A stretch of DNA of 64,000 bases from Streptomyces seoulensis (GTDB lineage Bacteria; Actinomycetota; Actinomycetes; Streptomycetales; Streptomycetaceae). A program made the translations under genes and the position numbers. Of this stretch, positions 60,198-64,000 are shown piece after piece (positions within the stretch are counted from its first letter, which is position 1; each line of letters opens with the position of its first letter). The notes beneath the pieces were generated by a model. That model was given only the letters and a program-made list of their open reading frames with translations, was not told where the DNA came from and ran no database searches. Where the stretch lies: positions 3,688,853 to 3,752,852 of the forward strand of contig CP054936.1 of assembly GCA_013364255.1 (NCBI GenBank). Direction: 5' to 3'.

Positions 60198-60997
60198 CGG
60201 CCGCGGAAACGGAAGGGGACGGCGCCATGGGCGGTGAGCCCGTCATATCCCTGCGCGGGGTGCGCGCCGAACTCGGCGGCCGCCCCGTACTGCGCGGCAT
60301 CGACCTCACCGTCCGCCGCGGCGAGGTGGTCGCCCTGCTCGGCGCCAACGGCTCCGGCAAGTCGACCGCCGTCCGCGCCGTCATCGGCCAGGTGCCGCTC
60401 GCCGCCGGCGAGATCGAGCTGTTCGGCGCCGCGCGCCACCGCTTCCGCGACTGGGCCCGGGTGGGCTACGTCCCCCAGCGCACCACCGCCGCCTCCGGCG
60501 TCCCGGCCACGGTCACCGAGATCGTCTCCGCCGGCCGCCTCGCCCGCACCCGCTTCGGCCGGTTCCGCAAGGCCGACCGGGACGCCGTCCAGCGCGCCCT
60601 GGCAGGGGTCGGCATGGCCGACCGCGCCAAGGACTCCGCGTTCGCCCTCTCCGGCGGCCAGCAGCAGCGCGTCCTCATCGCCCGCGCCCTGGCCTGCGAA
60701 CCCGAGCTGCTGATCATGGACGAGCCGATGGCCGGCGTCGACCTCGCCAGCCAGGGCGTCCTGGCCGACACCCTGCGCGACCAGGTGGCGGCCGGTTCGA
60801 CGGTGCTGCTGGTGCTGCACGAACTCGGCCCGCTGGAGCCGCTGATCGACCGGGCGATCGTCCTGCGCGACGGCTGCGTCCTGCACGACGGCCCACCCCC
60901 AAAGGCCGTGGGCCAGCATGCCCTGCCCGGCCACGACCACGTCCACCCGCACGACGCCGCCGGCGCCGAACCGATCCGCACGGGACTGCTGAGCTGA
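60194..60997 (+). CDS. znuC: zinc ABC transporter ATPase (ZnuC-like)
   Basis: A 267-residue ATPase. Walker A is GANGSGKST, the Q-loop is YVPQRTT, the signature is LSGGQQQRV, Walker B is LLIMDEPMAGVD, and the H-loop is LVLHELG. The C-terminal tail is His-rich (GQHALPGHDHVHPHD), which may bind zinc as a sensor. The GTG start overlaps the preceding stop (GTGA); an internal ATG at 60227 is also possible. Confidence 0.93.
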   Translation: MTAAETEGDGAMGGEPVISLRGVRAELGGRPVLRGIDLTVRRGEVVALLGANGSGKSTAVRAVIGQVPLAAGEIELFGAARHRFRDWARVGYVPQRTTAASGVPATVTEIVSAGRLARTRFGRFRKADRDAVQRALAGVGMADRAKDSAFALSGGQQQRVLIARALACEPELLIMDEPMAGVDLASQGVLADTLRDQVAAGSTVLLVLHELGPLEPLIDRAIVLRDGCVLHDGPPPKAVGQHALPGHDHVHPHDAAGAEPIRTGLLS

Positions 60998-61899
60998 TGG
61001 AACTCCTGGACTACGCCTTCATGCAGCGGGCCCTGCTCGCCGCCGTCCTGGTCGGCGTCACCGGCCCCGCCATCGGCATCTACCTCGTGCAGCGCCGCCA
61101 GCCCCTGATGGGCGACGGCATCGGCCACATCGCCATGACCGGCGTCGGCCTCGGCTTCCTGCTGAACACCTCGCCGGTGTGGATGGCCACCGCCGTCTCC
61201 GCGCTCGGCGCGGTGCTGATGGAACTGATCCGCTGGTACGGCCGCACCCGCGGCGACATCGCCCTCGCCATGCTCTTCTACGGCGGCATGGCGGGCGGCG
61301 TGATGTTCGTGAACCTCGCGCCGGGCGGCTCCAACGCCAACCTCAGCTCCTACCTCTTCGGCTCCCTGTCCACGGTCGCCCCCGAGGACGTCCTGGCGAT
61401 CTCCGTCCTGGCCGCGTTCGTCGTCGCCGTCACCCTGGGACTGCGCCGCCAGCTGTTCGCGGTCAGCCAGGACGAGGAGTTCGCCCGGGTCACCGGACTG
61501 CCGGTGCGCGCCCTGAACCTGCTGGTCGCCGTCACCGCCGCGGTCACCGTCACCGTCGCCATGCGGGTGGTCGGCCTGATCCTGGTCTCCGCCCTGATGG
61601 TCGTACCCGTCGCCGCCGCCCAGCAGCTCACCCGCTCGTTCGCCGCCACGTTCGCGATCGCCGTCGCCCTCGGCATCGGCTCCACCGTCGGCGGCACCGT
61701 CACCTCCTACTACCAGGACGTGCCGCCCGGCCCGACGATCGTGCTGCTGACCATCGCCGCGTTCCTCGTCCTCACCGTCCTCGCCACCCCGCTCGCCCGA
61801 CGCCGCGCCCGGGCCCTGGCCGCCGCCCGGCCCACCGGGGACCCCGCCGAGTGCGCCGTCCCGGCCCCCCGCGAGCCCGCCGGCGGGATCGGCGTCTGA
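60997..61899 (+). CDS. znuB: zinc ABC transporter permease (ZnuB-like)
   Basis: A 300-residue ABC-3 family permease with eight or nine membrane helices. Distinctive stretches are MQRALLAAVLVGVTGPAIG at the start and LMGDGIGHIAMTGVGLGF, with VGLILVSALMVVPVAAAQ late. It starts in the stop of the ATPase (TGATG). Together with the two preceding proteins it forms a high-affinity zinc importer. Confidence 0.94.
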   Translation: MELLDYAFMQRALLAAVLVGVTGPAIGIYLVQRRQPLMGDGIGHIAMTGVGLGFLLNTSPVWMATAVSALGAVLMELIRWYGRTRGDIALAMLFYGGMAGGVMFVNLAPGGSNANLSSYLFGSLSTVAPEDVLAISVLAAFVVAVTLGLRRQLFAVSQDEEFARVTGLPVRALNLLVAVTAAVTVTVAMRVVGLILVSALMVVPVAAAQQLTRSFAATFAIAVALGIGSTVGGTVTSYYQDVPPGPTIVLLTIAAFLVLTVLATPLARRRARALAAARPTGDPAECAVPAPREPAGGIGV

Positions 61900-61961
61900 C
61901 CGCGCCCGGCCCGGGCTGGCACAATGGCCCCGGCAGGCGCAGCGGAATGAGGAGGCAACCG

Positions 61962-62372
61962 GTGACCACCGCAGGACCGCCCGTGAAGGGCCGCGCCACC
62001 CGGCAGCGCGCCGCCGTCGCCGCGGCCCTCGACGAGGTCGACGAGTTCCGCAGCGCCCAGGAGCTGCACGACATGCTCAAGCACAAGGGCGACTCGGTGG
62101 GCCTGACCACGGTCTACCGCACGCTCCAGTCCCTCGCCGACGCCGGCGAGGTCGACGTGCTGCGCACCTCCGACGGCGAGTCCGTCTACCGGCGCTGCTC
62201 CACCGGCGAGCACCACCACCACCTCGTGTGCCGCGTCTGCGGCAAGGCCGTGGAGGTCGAGGGGCCGGCGGTGGAGAAGTGGGCGGAGGCGATCGCCGCC
62301 GAACACGGTTACGTGAACGTCGCCCACACGGTGGAGATCTTCGGCACCTGCGCGGAGTGCTCCGCGGGGTGA
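61962..62372 (+). CDS. zur: zinc uptake regulator Zur
   Basis: A 136-residue FUR-family repressor. The winged helix holds SVGLTTVYRTLQSLADAG. The metal sites are visible: GEHHHHLVCRVCGKAV with a His cluster, C-x2-C and, near the end, CAEC, giving the two structural Cys pairs. With zinc it should bind the Zur boxes in front of the operon, so it closes the feedback loop. GTG 61962 has AGGAGG seven bases upstream; an in-frame ATG at 61947 would put the ribosome site inside the gene. Confidence 0.94.
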   Translation: MTTAGPPVKGRATRQRAAVAAALDEVDEFRSAQELHDMLKHKGDSVGLTTVYRTLQSLADAGEVDVLRTSDGESVYRRCSTGEHHHHLVCRVCGKAVEVEGPAVEKWAEAIAAEHGYVNVAHTVEIFGTCAECSAG

Positions 62373-62410
62373 GCGGGGGCCGGTGCGCGCGGTGCGGACG
62401 CGCGGCGGCC

Positions 62411-62480
62411 CTGGGGGCTGCCGCCCCCAGACCCCCGCTTCGGCCTGAACGGCCTCGTCCTCAATCGCCGGACGGGCTGT
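62411..62480. repeat. dispersed Streptomyces intergenic repeat at the uppS end
   Basis: The segment combines a CTGGGGGC/GCCCCCAG hairpin, ACCCCCGCTTCGGCC, a GGCC...GGCC pair, and CTCAATCGCCGGACGGGCT. I recognise this as a sequence found at many gene ends in Streptomyces genomes (knowledge, not a search). It provides the last codons and stop of uppS (PSGD then TGA) and probably terminates zur and uppS transcription. Confidence 0.75.
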
Positions 62481-63309
62481 CCTTTCGGCCCCCCAGCTCC
62501 AGAAGCTGTTCGTTCGGGATCGCGCCGCCGAAGCGGCGGTCGCGGGAGGCGAACTCCAGGCAGGCCCGCCACAGGTCACGGCGGTCGAAGTCGGGCCACA
62601 GCACGTCCTGGAACACCATCTCGGCGTACGCGCTCTGCCACAGCAGGTAGTTGGAGGTGCGCTGCTCGCCGCTCGGGCGCAGGAACAGGTCCACGTCCGG
62701 CATGTCCGGGTAGTACAGGTACTTCTGGATGGTCTTCTCGCCGACCTTCGACGGGTCCAGGCGGCCCGCCGCCACGTCCTCGGCCATCGCCTTGGCCGCG
62801 TCCGCCAGCTCGGCCCGGCCGCCGTAGTTCATGCAGAAGTACAGCGTCAGCAGATCGTTGCCCTTGGTCTGCTCCTGGGCGACCTGGAGCTCCTTGGCGA
62901 CCGACTTCCACAGCCGGGGCATCCGGCCCACCCAGCGCACCCGGATGCCCAGCGCGTCGAGCTGGTCACGGGTCTTGCGGATGAAGTCGCGGTTGAAGTT
63001 CATCAGGAAGCGCACCTCGTCGGGCGAGCGCTTCCAGTTCTCGGTGGAGAACGCGTACAGGGAGATGTTGCGCACGCCGATCTCGATCGAGCCCTGGAGC
63101 ACGTCCAGCACGCGCTCCGCGCCGACCTTGTGCCCCTCGGTGCGCGGCAGGCCGCGCTCCTTGGCCCAGCGGCCGTTGCCGTCCATGACGATCGCCACGT
63201 GCTCGGGCACCAGCTCGCCGGGGAGCTTCGGCGGCCGGGCCCCGGACGGATGCTGCTCCGGCGCCCGGTAGTCGCGCCGCCGTCCCCCAAGGATCCCGCG
63301 TACGGCCAT
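62461..63309 (-). CDS. uppS: isoprenyl transferase (undecaprenyl/decaprenyl diphosphate synthase)
   Basis: A 282-residue cis-prenyltransferase that extends farnesyl-type diphosphate with isopentenyl units to build the lipid carrier of wall synthesis. The catalytic Asp43 is in [16 protein letters not shown]. Further motifs are [39 protein letters not shown] and [12 protein letters not shown]. The C terminus ends in residues coded by a dispersed repeat. GAGGAG precedes the ATG. It follows recO on the same strand. Confidence 0.94.
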   Translation of the reverse strand: MAVRGILGGRRRDYRAPEQHPSGARPPKLPGELVPEHVAIVMDGNGRWAKERGLPRTEGHKVGAERVLDVLQGSIEIGVRNISLYAFSTENWKRSPDEVRFLMNFNRDFIRKTRDQLDALGIRVRWVGRMPRLWKSVAKELQVAQEQTKGNDLLTLYFCMNYGGRAELADAAKAMAEDVAAGRLDPSKVGEKTIQKYLYYPDMPDVDLFLRPSGEQRTSNYLLWQSAYAEMVFQDVLWPDFDRRDLWRACLEFASRDRRFGGAIPNEQLLELGGRKDSPSGD

Positions 63310-63373
63310 GTGCTCCTCGTCTCCCTTGCTTTCCCTTGTTGCGCTTACTGCGCCTACGTCGCTTACTTCGCGC

Positions 63374-64000
63374 TTACTTCTCGACGTACCTGAGCGAGCG
63401 CAGACCGCGCTCCAGGTGCCAGTGCAGGTAGGCGGACACCAGCCCGCTGCCCTCCCGCACGAACCGCGGCTCGCAGGCGTCCGCCGTCACCCAGTCCCCG
63501 GTGAGCAGCGCACCGAGCAGGACGAGCGTCTGCGGCGAGGGTACGACACTGCCGGGCGCCCGGCAGTCGACGCAGACGGAGCCGCCGGAGGCCACCGAGA
63601 AGAACCGGTTCGGCCCGGGCATCCCGCACCGGGCGCAGTCGCCGAAGCTCGGCGCGTAGCCGTTGACCGCGAGCGAGCGCAGCAGGAACGCGTCGAGCAC
63701 CAGGTGCGGGGCGTGCTCGCCCCGGGCCAGGGTGCGCAGGGCGCCCACGAGCAGCAGGTACTGCTGCACGGCCGGCTCGCCCTCGTGGTCGGTGAACCGC
63801 TCCGCGGTCTCCAGCATGGCGGTGCCCGCGGTGTAGCGGGCGTAGTCCATGACGATCCCGCCGCCGTACGGCGCGATGGTCTCGCTCTGCGTGCACAGCG
63901 GCAGCCCGCGTCCGATCAGCTCGCTGCCCCGCGCGAAGAACTGCACGTCCACGTGCGAGAACGGCTCCAGCCTGGCCCCGAACTTCGACTTCGTCCGCCG
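63374..64000 (-). CDS. recO: DNA repair protein RecO (5' end outside window)
   Basis: The 3' 209 codons of recO run off the window end. They begin [20 protein letters not shown], the end of the OB fold, followed by the helical domain ([15 protein letters not shown]) and the zinc finger C-x2-C...C-x2-C ([12 protein letters not shown]). RecO loads RecA with RecR and anneals SSB-coated strands. The last residues are [13 protein letters not shown]. The gap of 64 bp to uppS contains repeated AGTAAGCG elements. Confidence 0.93.
   Translation of the reverse strand, partial: RRTKSKFGARLEPFSHVDVQFFARGSELIGRGLPLCTQSETIAPYGGGIVMDYARYTAGTAMLETAERFTDHEGEPAVQQYLLLVGALRTLARGEHAPHLVLDAFLLRSLAVNGYAPSFGDCARCGMPGPNRFFSVASGGSVCVDCRAPGSVVPSPQTLVLLGALLTGDWVTADACEPRFVREGSGLVSAYLHWHLERGLRSLRYVEK

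Overview
The window is chromosomal DNA of a Streptomyces-type actinomycete. It has very high GC with strong third-position GC bias, many GTG starts, GGAGG-type ribosome sites, and long hairpins at convergent gene ends. Gene content and order match the region around hrdA-dnaG, nirBD, ppdK, glyS-znu-zur-uppS-recO of well-known Streptomyces chromosomes (compared from memory, not by a search). Most of it is core genome; a few segments look recently rearranged or acquired.

Layout. 1-4080: an STAS-ANTAR regulator, a 55-residue acidic protein, three tRNA genes (one CAT anticodon, two identical tRNA-Asn), a small membrane protein and a sugar kinase. 4158-7888: a heterodimeric ABC exporter. 7972-15163 (minus): sigma factor hrdA, primase dnaG, an FAD oxidoreductase, dGTPase dgt and a CbiX-like chelatase. 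15434-16928: a SanA-like protein and a HigBA-type toxin-antitoxin pair with a perfect palindrome in front. 16974-20407: two class F sortases, each next to a secreted C-terminally anchored protein. 20415-23980 (minus): a TauE exporter, a NarL-type two-component system and an extra sensor-domain protein. 24286-29667: assimilatory nitrite reductase nirBD behind a GlnR-like box, a TetR/SDR pair sharing an operator, and a PepSY lipoprotein.

29771-35080 is a worn patch. It holds a radical SAM gene, a CYTH gene broken by an amber codon, a frameshifted HTH regulator, a GNAT acetyltransferase, an IS5-type transposase scrap, and a MerR/EthD pair. 35285-43172: ppdK, a membrane sulfatase-type transferase, dusB and a DHA2 efflux pump. 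43246-46946 (minus) is the most unusual locus: a Trypco2 protein, a membrane-tethered trypsin-like protease and a PH/SHOCT protein, which together resemble a little-studied class of predicted bacterial conflict systems. 47245-51801: a DUF4232 lipoprotein, an XRE/MFS divergent pair and a beta-lactamase-fold hydrolase.

51841-54329 is a lower-GC insert with two unfamiliar genes, bracketed by near-identical 18-bp direct repeats. 54582-57483: a TetR/aldo-keto reductase pair and a family 18 chitinase with DasR-like sites around its promoter. 57615-64000: glyS, a Zur-controlled zinc uptake operon (binding protein, ATPase, permease, zur), uppS and the 3' part of recO. Several short intergenic tandem repeats sit at gene ends, some spanning stop codons.
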